Made by a program: the position numbers and the translations under genes
Assembly (NCBI RefSeq): GCF_014854695.1
Contig: NZ_CP027557.1
Location: forward strand, 2,542,001 to 2,606,000
DNA length: 64,000 nt
Reading direction: 5' to 3'
DNA from: Rhodococcus rhodochrous
GTDB taxonomy: Bacteria; Actinomycetota; Actinomycetes; Mycobacteriales; Mycobacteriaceae
Notes under the pieces: generated by a model
Database searches by the model: none
Told to the model about the DNA's origin: nothing
The model's input: only the letters and a program-made list of their open reading frames with translations
Part shown: positions 1-7,505 of the stretch, in pieces
Layout of the letters: every line of letters starts with the position of its first letter
How positions within the stretch are numbered: position 1 is the first letter of the stretch

Positions 1-1
1 G

Positions 2-1117
2 GATTCCGGTGTCTCCGTCACAGCGCTCGCCGTCGAGGCCGCCGCGGCGGCCCTCGAGGACGCCGGACTGACCCCGGACGACGTCGACGGCGTCGTCCGC
101 AACGATATGGATCTCGTCTCGTGTGCGGCGCTCGCCGACGGACTCGGCGTCCCGCACCTGACCTACTGGGGCGAGGCCGGCCCGGGTGGTTCGGGGCCGG
201 CCGCGATGGTCGCCCAGGCCGTCGCCGCCATCATGAGCGGACAGGCGACCACCGTCGTCGTGTTCCGTTCGCTCAACGGTCGATCGGGCCGTCGGTTCGG
301 CCTGTCTCCTGTCGTCACCCCCGAGGTGGGCGGCAACGAGACCTTCGAGGAGTTCTTCGGCCCGTACGGGCTGCTGTCGTCCGGCCAGTACTTCGCGCTC
401 ATGGCTCAGCGCTACATGACCGAGACCGGCCTGACCTCCGAGCAACTCGCGCAGATCGCGCTGGTGACCCGCAAGCGCGCCAATGCGAATCCGGCCGCCC
501 AGATGTACGACCGGACGATGACGCTCGACGACTACTTCGACTCACGGATGCTGTCGTCGCCCCTGCGCCTGTTCGACTACTGCCTCGAAACCGACGGTGC
601 CGCAGCGGTCGTCGTCACCACCGCCGAACGCGCCAAGGACCTGCGGCAGACGCCGGCGCTCATCCGGTCGGTCGCGATGTCGACCTGCCGTCACCCCCAG
701 CCGGGCCTGATGTACCCGACACTCATGCGCGAGGACATCACCGCCCTGCCGTCACGGGAATGCCAGGACACGCTCTACAACCGGGCCGGTCTCGGTCCCG
801 CGGACGTCGACGTCGCGCAGATCTACGACTGCTACTCGATCACGGCCCTCATCCAGCTCGAGGATTACGGGTTCTGCAAGCGCGGCGACACCGGCGACTT
901 CCTCGCCGAGGGCCAGATCGACCTCGGTGGAGCGATACCGATCAACACCAGCGGAGGACACATGTCCGAGGGATACATCCACGGAATGAACCACGTCGTC
1001 GAAGGGGTGCGGCAGATCCGCGGCACCTCCACGAGCCAGGTCGAGGGCGCGCAGGTCTCCCTGGTCACCTCGGCCCCGCCCCCGGCGGCGTCCGCGCTGA
1101 TCCTGGTGGCGGCATGA
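2..1117 (+). CDS. Thiolase-like lipid-transfer (Ltp/SCP2-type) protein, 5'-truncated
   Basis: The gene enters from outside the window; the frame is open from base 2, so the first visible Met (107) is not the true start. About 371 C-terminal residues are seen. The fold is that of the SCP2/Ltp branch of thiolases. The position of the nucleophilic Cys holds a Gly-Gly-Ser stretch (EAGPGGSGPAAM), and the region that carries the GHP histidine in thiolases reads SEGYIHG. That Tyr-containing pattern is known from Ltp2-type aldolases, which work with a DUF35 partner in steroid side-chain breakdown. The stop overlaps the start of a DUF35 gene, which supports a complex. It is therefore more likely a retro-aldol or non-classical thiolase than a true ketothiolase. 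The substrate is unknown. Confidence 0.85.
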   Translation, partial: DSGVSVTALAVEAAAAALEDAGLTPDDVDGVVRNDMDLVSCAALADGLGVPHLTYWGEAGPGGSGPAAMVAQAVAAIMSGQATTVVVFRSLNGRSGRRFGLSPVVTPEVGGNETFEEFFGPYGLLSSGQYFALMAQRYMTETGLTSEQLAQIALVTRKRANANPAAQMYDRTMTLDDYFDSRMLSSPLRLFDYCLETDGAAAVVVTTAERAKDLRQTPALIRSVAMSTCRHPQPGLMYPTLMREDITALPSRECQDTLYNRAGLGPADVDVAQIYDCYSITALIQLEDYGFCKRGDTGDFLAEGQIDLGGAIPINTSGGHMSEGYIHGMNHVVEGVRQIRGTSTSQVEGAQVSLVTSAPPPAASALILVAA

Positions 1118-1596
1118 GCGCCGCGGCAGCCGCGAGCGCGGCGACCACCGACCGGCTCCGTCCCCTCGTCACCGAACGGGGCAGCGCAGGCTTCTTCTCC
1201 GCCGCTGCCGAGCGCCGCATCGAGATCCTCACCTGCGAGGATTGCGGGCGACGCATCCACCTGCCGCGACCGCGCTGCGTGTACTGCGCGAGCACCGAGG
1301 TGTCGTGGCAGCCGGCGCCCCACACGGGCACCGTGTACAGCCACACCATCGTCGAACATCAGGTGCATCCGCTGTTCCCGGTCCCGTACACCGTGATCGT
1401 CGTCGACCTCGACGGAGAGCAGGCCGGCGTGCGCCTGATCGGCAACCTGCCCGGTCGCGCGGACGTCACCGCCGGGACTCCGGTCCGCTGCACCTTCGAG
1501 GACCTCGGCGAGGACGCGGCCGGAAACCCCGTGGTACTGCCCGTCTGGGAGATCGACACCGAGCGCGCGAACGACGGCACCGGGGAGGGCGAATGA
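1114..1596 (+). CDS. DUF35 (OB-fold, Zn-ribbon) acyl-CoA-binding partner protein
   Basis: This 160-residue protein has a rubredoxin-like zinc ribbon with Cys41-x2-Cys44 and Cys55-x2-Cys58, followed by an OB-fold, the layout of DUF35 proteins such as ChsH2. Family members bind the CoA part of a substrate and hold thiolase-like Ltp enzymes in an active complex. The start ATG overlaps the stop of the preceding thiolase-like gene by 4 nt (ATGA), and the stop overlaps the next DUF35 gene in the same way, so translation is probably coupled. The two tandem DUF35 proteins presumably each serve one of the flanking thiolase-like proteins. Partnership is inferred from order and from the family. Confidence 0.85.
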   Translation: MSAAAAASAATTDRLRPLVTERGSAGFFSAAAERRIEILTCEDCGRRIHLPRPRCVYCASTEVSWQPAPHTGTVYSHTIVEHQVHPLFPVPYTVIVVDLDGEQAGVRLIGNLPGRADVTAGTPVRCTFEDLGEDAAGNPVVLPVWEIDTERANDGTGEGE

Positions 1597-2024
1597 CCAC
1601 GACGCCCACCCGCCCGATCGATCCGGTCCTGTTCGTCGACGACGACCCGAACGTCGCACTGCGCGGCGCCCGCTGCTCCCGTTGCGCGACCGTCACCTTT
1701 CCGATGCAGCCCAGCTGCCCCCGCTGCGGGGCCGCGGAGATGAACCCCGAGGCCTTGCCGAGGGACGGCGTGCTCTGGTCGTACACCGTGCAGTCCTTCG
1801 CTCCGAAGAAACCGTTCCTGCACACCGAACCGTTCACCCCTTTCGGGGTCGGCTACATCGACCTCGGTGACGTGATCGTCGAGTCCCGCCTCACCGTGAA
1901 CGACCCGGAATCGCTGGAGATCGGGATGCCGATGCGGTTGTGCAGCATCGTCAACCACGTCGACGACGACGGCACCGAGGTCGTCACCTTCGCATTCGCA
2001 CCGAGCAAGGAGGAGACGGCATGA
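1593..2024 (+). CDS. Second DUF35 (OB-fold, Zn-ribbon) protein
   Basis: This 143-residue protein has the same architecture as its neighbour: a zinc ribbon (Cys28-x2-Cys31 and Cys42-x2-Cys45) and then an OB-fold that includes LWSYTVQSFAPKKPF. It overlaps the upstream DUF35 gene by 4 nt and the downstream thiolase-like gene by 4 nt. Sequence similarity to the first DUF35 protein is limited outside the Cys pairs, so they are old paralogues rather than a recent duplication. It probably scaffolds the thiolase-like protein encoded directly downstream. Confidence 0.85.
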   Translation: MTTTPTRPIDPVLFVDDDPNVALRGARCSRCATVTFPMQPSCPRCGAAEMNPEALPRDGVLWSYTVQSFAPKKPFLHTEPFTPFGVGYIDLGDVIVESRLTVNDPESLEIGMPMRLCSIVNHVDDDGTEVVTFAFAPSKEETA

Positions 2025-3163
2025 AGGTCGCGATCGTCGGTATCGGCATCCACAGGTTCGGTCGCACCGAGGGCGTGAGCGGCCTGGACCAGGGCGCCTA
2101 CGCGGCCCGGCAGGCGATGGCCGACGCCGGAGTCGAGTTCGAGGACATCCAGTTCGCCTACGGAGGCAGCGATTCCGCCGGCAACGCCGACACCCTCGTG
2201 TCCACCCTGGGCCTGACCGGTCTGCCCTTCGTCAACGTGTCCAACGGATGCGCCACCGGCGGCAGCGCCCTGACCTCGGCGGTCAGTCGAATCCGTTCCG
2301 GCGAGTCCGATCTCGGTCTCGTCGTCGGCTTCGACAAGCATCCTCGTGGAGCATTCAACCCTCGTCCCGAGGACAACGGGTTGGGTCGCTGGTACGGCGA
2401 GACCGGGATGATGGTCACCACCCAGTTCTTCGCCATGAAGATCCAGCGGTACCTCGTCGAGCACGGACTGCCGAAATCCCTGCTGGCCACGGTGGCGGCC
2501 AAGGCGTTCCGCAACGGTTCGCTCGCCCCGCACGCCTGGCGGCGAACTCCGCTCAGCGAGGAGGAGATCGCCGGGTCGACGATGGTCAACGACCCGCTCA
2601 CCCAGTACATGTTCTGCTCCCCGGCAGAGGGCGGGGTCGCGCTCGTGCTCGCCCGCGCCGACCGGGCCCACCGCTACACCGACACGCCGGTCTTCCTCGA
2701 GGCTGCCGAACTGCGCTCGCGGCTGTTCGGTTCGTTCGAGGTGTTCAGTCCGTGGACCTCGCCCGAACGTGCCGACGGTCCGACGGTGACCGCCTCCCGC
2801 GCGGCCTTCGAAGCGGCGGGGATCGACCCGAGCGACATCGACGTAGCGCAGATCCAGGACACCGAGGCCGGTGCGGAAATCATGCATCTGGCGGAGACGG
2901 GACTGTGCAAGCACGGGGAGCAGGAGACACTCATCCGCTCCGGCGCCACCGAGATCGGTGGAGCGATACCGGTCAACACCGACGGCGGATGCCTCGCGAA
3001 CGGGGAACCGATCGGCGCGACCGGTCTGCGTCAGGTCTACGAGAACGTCGTCCAGCTGCGCGGTGCGGCGGGGGACAGGCAGGTGCCGGGCGACCCCAAG
3101 GTCGGATTCACCCATGTGTACGGGGCGCCGGGGATCAGCGCGTGCACCGTCCTCACACGCTGA
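2021..3163 (+). CDS. Thiolase family protein (SCP2/Ltp type)
   Basis: This 380-residue protein starts MKVAIVGIGIHRFGR. A candidate nucleophile, Cys77, lies in SNGCATGGSAL, where thiolases carry the acylated Cys; the upstream thiolase-like protein lacks it. Near the C terminus GGCLANGEPIGATGLRQV matches the second active-site loop, with Glu where classical thiolases have the His of GHP. It therefore belongs to the Ltp branch but keeps the thiolysis Cys. It is the fourth gene of an overlapping run, with a 4-nt overlap and an AAGGAGGA ribosome site. The expected role is C-C bond cleavage of an acyl-CoA of unknown structure. Confidence 0.85.
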   Translation: MKVAIVGIGIHRFGRTEGVSGLDQGAYAARQAMADAGVEFEDIQFAYGGSDSAGNADTLVSTLGLTGLPFVNVSNGCATGGSALTSAVSRIRSGESDLGLVVGFDKHPRGAFNPRPEDNGLGRWYGETGMMVTTQFFAMKIQRYLVEHGLPKSLLATVAAKAFRNGSLAPHAWRRTPLSEEEIAGSTMVNDPLTQYMFCSPAEGGVALVLARADRAHRYTDTPVFLEAAELRSRLFGSFEVFSPWTSPERADGPTVTASRAAFEAAGIDPSDIDVAQIQDTEAGAEIMHLAETGLCKHGEQETLIRSGATEIGGAIPVNTDGGCLANGEPIGATGLRQVYENVVQLRGAAGDRQVPGDPKVGFTHVYGAPGISACTVLTR

Positions 3164-3219
3164 ATCGGCGACCGGATCGCCGACGAGAACTTTTCATCAC
3201 ACGGTAGGAGACGATCGAC

Positions 3220-4509
3220 ATGGCATGGGATTTCGAAACGGACCCGGAGTTCCAGGAGAAGCTGGACTGGGTGCAGACCTTCGTGAACGAGGAAGTGGCC
3301 CCCGTCGACCGGGTGATCGAACACGCCTGGGACGTGACCGATCCGACGCGCAACAAACTTATCCGTCCGCTGCAGCAGATCGTGCGGGAGAAGGGCCTGT
3401 GGGCCTGCCATCTCGGCCCGAAGCTCGGAGGTCCGGGCTACGGGCAGCTCAAACTCGCACTGCTCAACGAGATCCTCGGTGCCACCCACAGCGGTCCGGT
3501 GGTGTTCGGCTGCCAGGCGCCGGATTCCGGTAACGCCGAGATCCTCGCGCACTACGGCACACCGGAGCTGAAGGAACGCTACCTGCAGCCGCTCATCGAC
3601 GGCGAGATCGCATCCTGCTACTCGATGACCGAACCCCAGGGTGGCTCCGATCCGACCAGCTTCGTCACCCGCGCGGTGCGCGACGGCGACTACTACGTCA
3701 TCAACGGTGAGAAGTGGTTCTCCTCGCACGCACGGTTCTCGTCCTTCCTCATCGTGATGGCCGTGACCGATCCCGAGGCTCCCCGGACGAAGCGGGCGTC
3801 GATCTTCGTCGTCCCGATGGACACGCCGGGTATCGAGATCGTCCGGAACGTCGGTGTCTGGGGTCATCAGGAGTCCGAGGGCACGCACGCCTACATCCGG
3901 TACACCGATGTGCGGGTCCCGGCCGATCACCTGCTGGGGGAGGAGGGCGAGGGCTTCGCGGTCGCACAGACGCGTCTGGGCGGCGGACGGATCCACCATG
4001 CCATGCGCACGGTCGGCCTGGTCAAGGCGTCGCTGGACATGATGCTCGAACGTGCCGTGTCGCGGCAGACGCGCGGCCGTTCGCTCGCCGACATGCAGTT
4101 GGTGCAGGACATGATCGCCGAGTCGTGGGTCGAACTCGAGCAGTTCCGCCTTCTCGTGCTGCGGACCGCGTGGAAGATCGATCGGCTCGACGACTACAAG
4201 AAGGTCATCGCCGACATCTCCGCCGTGAAGATGGTGATGCCGAAGGTTCTCAACAATGTCGTCTCCCGCGCGATCCAGCTGCACGGTTCGCTCGGTATCT
4301 CCACCGAGATGCCGTTCGGCAAGTGGCTTCTGGAGAGCTACCACATGGGCCTGGCGGACGGCGCGACCGAGCTGCACAAGCAGCAGATCGCCAAGCAGTT
4401 GCTGAAGACGGCGACGCCGGCCGAGGGGCTGTTCCCGACGACCCATCTGCTCGCACTGGATGCTGCAGCAGAGGCCAAGTTCGGGTTGCCGGCGCTGGGG
4501 GTGCAGTGA
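3220..4509 (+). CDS. Acyl-CoA dehydrogenase, ACAD10/11-like
   Basis: This 429-residue flavoprotein has the acyl-CoA dehydrogenase signature CYSMTEPQGGSDPT near residue 135 and the C-terminal helical domain. In the segment that holds the catalytic Glu of medium-chain enzymes (YEGT), this protein reads ADGATELHK. The ADG...E.H pattern is that of the ACAD10/11 group. It starts at ATG 3220 behind TAGGAGA. The stop overlaps the start of an aminoglycoside-phosphotransferase-fold gene (TGATG); in animals these two domains are fused in ACAD10 and ACAD11. The pair is thus expected to act on 4-hydroxyacyl-CoA, with this subunit handling the phosphorylated intermediate. That function is inferred. Confidence 0.87.
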   Translation: MAWDFETDPEFQEKLDWVQTFVNEEVAPVDRVIEHAWDVTDPTRNKLIRPLQQIVREKGLWACHLGPKLGGPGYGQLKLALLNEILGATHSGPVVFGCQAPDSGNAEILAHYGTPELKERYLQPLIDGEIASCYSMTEPQGGSDPTSFVTRAVRDGDYYVINGEKWFSSHARFSSFLIVMAVTDPEAPRTKRASIFVVPMDTPGIEIVRNVGVWGHQESEGTHAYIRYTDVRVPADHLLGEEGEGFAVAQTRLGGGRIHHAMRTVGLVKASLDMMLERAVSRQTRGRSLADMQLVQDMIAESWVELEQFRLLVLRTAWKIDRLDDYKKVIADISAVKMVMPKVLNNVVSRAIQLHGSLGISTEMPFGKWLLESYHMGLADGATELHKQQIAKQLLKTATPAEGLFPTTHLLALDAAAEAKFGLPALGVQ

Positions 4510-5624
4510 TGACGGGCGTCGCCGAAGAGTCGCGCGTCGAGGGCGCGGAGGAACCGCGGGTCGAGATCGCGCCCGTCCGTCCCGGGGAGGAACTCGACTG
4601 GGACGCGCTCGAGGCCTACCTGCGGTCGAACCTCGACGGTCTCGACGGAGAGTTCTCGGTGCTGCAGTTCCCGCGTGGTTCGGCGAACCTGACCTACCGG
4701 ATCGCCTTCGGTGACCGCCTGCTGGTCGTGCGCCGTCCTCCTTTCGGGCAGATCGCGCGCGGCGCGCACGACATGGCGCGTGAGCATCGGGTGCTCTCCC
4801 GTCTGTACCGCGCGTACGACCGGGCTCCGCGTGCGCTGCTGCACTGTGCCGACACCTCTGTCGTGGGCGCCGAGTTCTTCGTCTCCGAGTACCGCGACGG
4901 AATCGTGGTGTGGGACGAGATCCCGGAGTCGATGGCACAGTACCCGGACGCCGGTCGGCGGATCGGCTTCGCCGTGGTCGACGGGCTCGCCGACCTGCAT
5001 GCCGTCGATCCGGCATCGTGCGATCTCGCCGATCTCGGCCGGCCGGAGGGATACCTGGAACGGCAGGTCGCCGGGTGGTCGTCCCGGTGGGATGCCGTCG
5101 CCGAGTACGTCTCCGACCGTGAGGTCGCCGATCTCGTCGAGGAGGTCGGCCGTCGGATCCGGGCCGACGTTCCTGCGAGTCAGCGGGCCGGAATCGTGCA
5201 CAACGACTACAAGGTCGACAACTGCCAGTTCCCGCACGGCGACCCCGACCGGGTCAAGTCGGTGTTCGACTGGGACATGGCCACGACCGGTGATGTGCTC
5301 GTGGACCTGGGCACCCTGCTCAACTACTGGCCGGACCGGGCCGTGGCTCCCGACTCGGACGCGGCGTTCATCGTCGTTCCCGGTATGCACGCGCTCGATC
5401 TGCCGTCGCGGGCGGAGATCGTCGAGCGCTACGCCTCGGGCAGCGATCTCGACCTGTCGCGCATCGACTGGTACGAGGCCTTCGGCTGCTGGAAGACCGT
5501 GGTCATCCTGCAGCAGCTCTATGCGCGGTTCGTCCGTGGAGAGACCACCGATCCGCGGATGGGACAGCGAGGGGAGCTCGTCGCGCCGCTCGCGCGCCGA
5601 GCGCTCGGGCTGTTGCCTGCCTGA
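4509..5624 (+). CDS. Aminoglycoside-phosphotransferase-fold kinase paired with ACAD
   Basis: This 371-residue protein has the APH/choline kinase fold. The catalytic loop IVHNDYKVDN holds the base Asp near residue 233 and the metal-binding Asn four residues after Lys, and the second metal motif FDWDM follows near residue 253. The ATG overlaps the stop of the acyl-CoA dehydrogenase by 1 nt. Relatives include the N-terminal domains of ACAD10/11 and LvaA of the levulinate pathway, which phosphorylate the 4-hydroxyl of 4-hydroxyacyl-CoA. It is not expected to confer antibiotic resistance. An inverted repeat after the stop probably ends this operon. Confidence 0.85.
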   Translation: MTGVAEESRVEGAEEPRVEIAPVRPGEELDWDALEAYLRSNLDGLDGEFSVLQFPRGSANLTYRIAFGDRLLVVRRPPFGQIARGAHDMAREHRVLSRLYRAYDRAPRALLHCADTSVVGAEFFVSEYRDGIVVWDEIPESMAQYPDAGRRIGFAVVDGLADLHAVDPASCDLADLGRPEGYLERQVAGWSSRWDAVAEYVSDREVADLVEEVGRRIRADVPASQRAGIVHNDYKVDNCQFPHGDPDRVKSVFDWDMATTGDVLVDLGTLLNYWPDRAVAPDSDAAFIVVPGMHALDLPSRAEIVERYASGSDLDLSRIDWYEAFGCWKTVVILQQLYARFVRGETTDPRMGQRGELVAPLARRALGLLPA

Positions 5625-5641
5625 GCAGAGATCCTGTCCGC

Positions 5642-5685
5642 ACGGGGCACGTCCGGTGGTGCGAACCGCCCCGGGCGTGCCCCGT
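5642..5685 (+). terminator. Hairpin after the ACAD-kinase operon
   Basis: Ten-base arms ACGGGGCACG (5642-5651) and CGTGCCCCGT (5676-5685) enclose a loop that can pair further. There is no T-run, as is usual in high-GC actinobacteria. It lies 18 nt after the kinase stop and 28 nt before the oxidoreductase start, so it may separate the two transcription units. Confidence 0.55.
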
Positions 5686-5712
5686 CTCCGTTCCCGACCA
5701 CGAGGAGAAGAC

Positions 5713-6606
5713 ATGCCCACCATCGGATTGTGCACCTACGGAATCACGCCGCTCGACGCGCTCGAACTGGCCCGCACCGCCGACGAACTCGGATTCGACG
5801 CGCTGTGGCTGGGGGAGCACGTGCTGCACCCGACCTCGTACACGAGCGACCATCCGTCGACGGGGACCCGCCAGCACCATTCGGGACCGATCGTCGACGA
5901 CACCACCGAACTCACCGATCCGCTCGCGCTGCACGCGGCGATCGCGGCGGTGACCGAGCGGCTGAAGCTCGGTACGGCCGTCCACGTCACCGCGCTGCGT
6001 CATCCCCTGCACACCGCGCGTACCACGATCACCCTGCAGGAACTGAGCGGTGGGCGGTTGTTGTTCGGTGTCGGTGCGGGATGGCTCGCCGAGGAGTTCG
6101 CCGCCCTCGACGTGCCCTTCGCGGGGAGGTTCTCGCGCACCGACGAATGCGTGGAGATCCTGCGGAAGGCGTGGGCCGGCGAGTCGTTCTCCCACGAGGG
6201 CAGCCACTACCGGTTCGACGAGGTGCGGTTGCACCCGCGAGCAGTGTCCGTGCCGGTCGTGTACGGGGGCAACGGTCCTCGTGCACTGGATCGTGCGGCG
6301 CGTCTCGGTGACGCCTGGATCTCGTCGGGCACGCCGACCTTCGAGGAAGCGGTGGAGCTGGTCGGTGTCCTGCGTCGGCATCGCACGGAAACCTGTGGGA
6401 ACGCCGAGTTCCCGTGCTACGTGCGGGTCGAGGTCACCGAGGCGACGACGGCGGCCGATCTCGAACGCTACCGGGATCGTGGACTGGACGATCTGGTCGT
6501 GTGGGCGGATGCGGGTTGGAAGGGCGCCACCGTCGCGGAGCGACGCGAGAATCTCGCGGCCCTCGCGGACCGGCTCGGTGTGCGATCTCCGGCGCTCCAT
6601 CGGTGA
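5713..6606 (+). CDS. LLM-class F420-dependent oxidoreductase
   Basis: This 297-residue protein is of the luciferase-like TIM-barrel type. It has LARTADELGFDALWLGEHV near the N terminus, LGTAVHVTALRHPLHTAR in the middle, and GRLLFGVGAGWLAEEF, the usual pattern of the TIGR03619-like actinobacterial group. Members normally use coenzyme F420, less often FMN. The start ATG follows GAGGAGAAG. A hairpin stands before the gene and a strong bidirectional terminator after it, so it may be transcribed alone. Its place beside the acyl-CoA genes suggests a redox step in the same pathway, but the substrate cannot be read from sequence. Confidence 0.85.
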   Translation: MPTIGLCTYGITPLDALELARTADELGFDALWLGEHVLHPTSYTSDHPSTGTRQHHSGPIVDDTTELTDPLALHAAIAAVTERLKLGTAVHVTALRHPLHTARTTITLQELSGGRLLFGVGAGWLAEEFAALDVPFAGRFSRTDECVEILRKAWAGESFSHEGSHYRFDEVRLHPRAVSVPVVYGGNGPRALDRAARLGDAWISSGTPTFEEAVELVGVLRRHRTETCGNAEFPCYVRVEVTEATTAADLERYRDRGLDDLVVWADAGWKGATVAERRENLAALADRLGVRSPALHR

Positions 6607-6637
6607 ACCCGATTCGCCGGTGAGCCAGATGCAGAAG

Positions 6638-6667
6638 AGGACCCCGCGGAATCGCCCGCGGGGTCCT
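6638..6667. terminator. Bidirectional terminator between convergent genes
   Basis: A perfect 12-bp stem, AGGACCCCGCGG at 6638-6649 and its complement at 6656-6667, has a 6-nt loop. It lies between the oxidoreductase on the plus strand and the SDR on the minus strand, so it can serve both. Confidence 0.8.
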
Positions 6668-6687
6668 CCTGTATCCGGTGGCCGGGA

Positions 6688-7407
6688 TCAGCGATCGGAT
6701 GCGGTTCCGGTGACGGGGATCAGCGCGCCGGTCACCGAGCGGGACGCGTCGCTCAACAGGAAGGTGATGACGTCGGCGATGTCGGCCGGGCGGGCCCACG
6801 ACGAGGTGTCGGCGTTCGGCATCGCGCTGCGATTGGCGGGGGTGTCGATCATCGACGGCACGAGACCGTTGACGCGTATGGCGTCGGGTGCGTACTCGAC
6901 CGCCATGCTCTGGACCAGCGCCGCGACAGCGGCTTTGGAGGCGATGTAGCCGGCGGCTCCCGGGAACGGGCGGGTCGCGGCGGCCGACCCGATGCACACG
7001 ACCGATCCGCCACCGCGTCGGATGAGTTCGGGCAGCGCGGCCTGGGTGACGAGATAGGCGATCCGCAGGTTGAGGGAGAGCTGGGCGTCGAGCACCTCCA
7101 CGGGTGTCTCGTGGACGCGGCTACCCGAGTGGAAGCCCCCGACGAGGTTGACCAGGCCGGTCAGGGCGCGGGACTCGTCGGCGGTGGCGAGGCCGAGCAC
7201 CCGCTCGACGTCGTTCTCGTCGGACAGGTCGGCCTTGACGAGGACGAGATCGGGGTGGGGTGTCAACCGGTCGGCTTCGGCCTCGTCGTACCACGGGACG
7301 ACCACCCGGGCGCCGGAGGCGAGGAGGCGTTCGGTGACTGCGGTGCCGAGACCACCGGTTCCGCCGGTGACGACGACGGAACCGGATCCGAGGGAAAGTT
7401 CGCTCAT
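6688..7407 (-). CDS. SDR family oxidoreductase
   Basis: This 239-residue short-chain dehydrogenase has the cofactor loop TGGTGGLG near residue 13 and the catalytic YIASK motif. The ATG at 7407 is chosen because it sits behind GAAAGG and matches the usual SDR N terminus; a longer upstream frame would run through a promoter-like AT-rich stretch. The C terminus has GALIPVTG, as in 3-ketoacyl reductase-type SDRs. It lies downstream of the MFS and GntR genes but probably has its own promoter, because a palindrome shared with three other promoters lies 46-61 nt upstream. The substrate is unknown. Confidence 0.85.
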   Translation of the reverse strand: MSELSLGSGSVVVTGGTGGLGTAVTERLLASGARVVVPWYDEAEADRLTPHPDLVLVKADLSDENDVERVLGLATADESRALTGLVNLVGGFHSGSRVHETPVEVLDAQLSLNLRIAYLVTQAALPELIRRGGGSVVCIGSAAATRPFPGAAGYIASKAAVAALVQSMAVEYAPDAIRVNGLVPSMIDTPANRSAMPNADTSSWARPADIADVITFLLSDASRSVTGALIPVTGTASDR

Positions 7408-7452
7408 GACGAGGCCTTTCGTGCCGTAGGCAGAAGAAGGAATGGACGACCA

Positions 7453-7468
7453 AAACATCGTCATATTT
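7453..7468 (-). promoter_or_regulatory. Shared palindrome, copy A (before SDR)
   Basis: On the minus strand this reads AAATAT-GACG-ATGTTT and fits AANTAT-N4-ATGTTY, an inverted repeat with near-complementary 6-bp arms. Copies occur at 9777, 10686 and 13461, each before a catabolic gene. It is a candidate operator, perhaps for the FadR-type regulator at 8891. Confidence 0.55.
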
Positions 7469-7505
7469 GGGATATTAAAGAGCATAGCGCGTGGAGTGGC
7501 CCACG

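Noticed and set aside
4509-5624. Aminoglycoside resistance gene
   Set aside because: The fold is that of aminoglycoside kinases, but the 1-nt overlap with an ACAD10/11-like dehydrogenase points to acyl-CoA chemistry.
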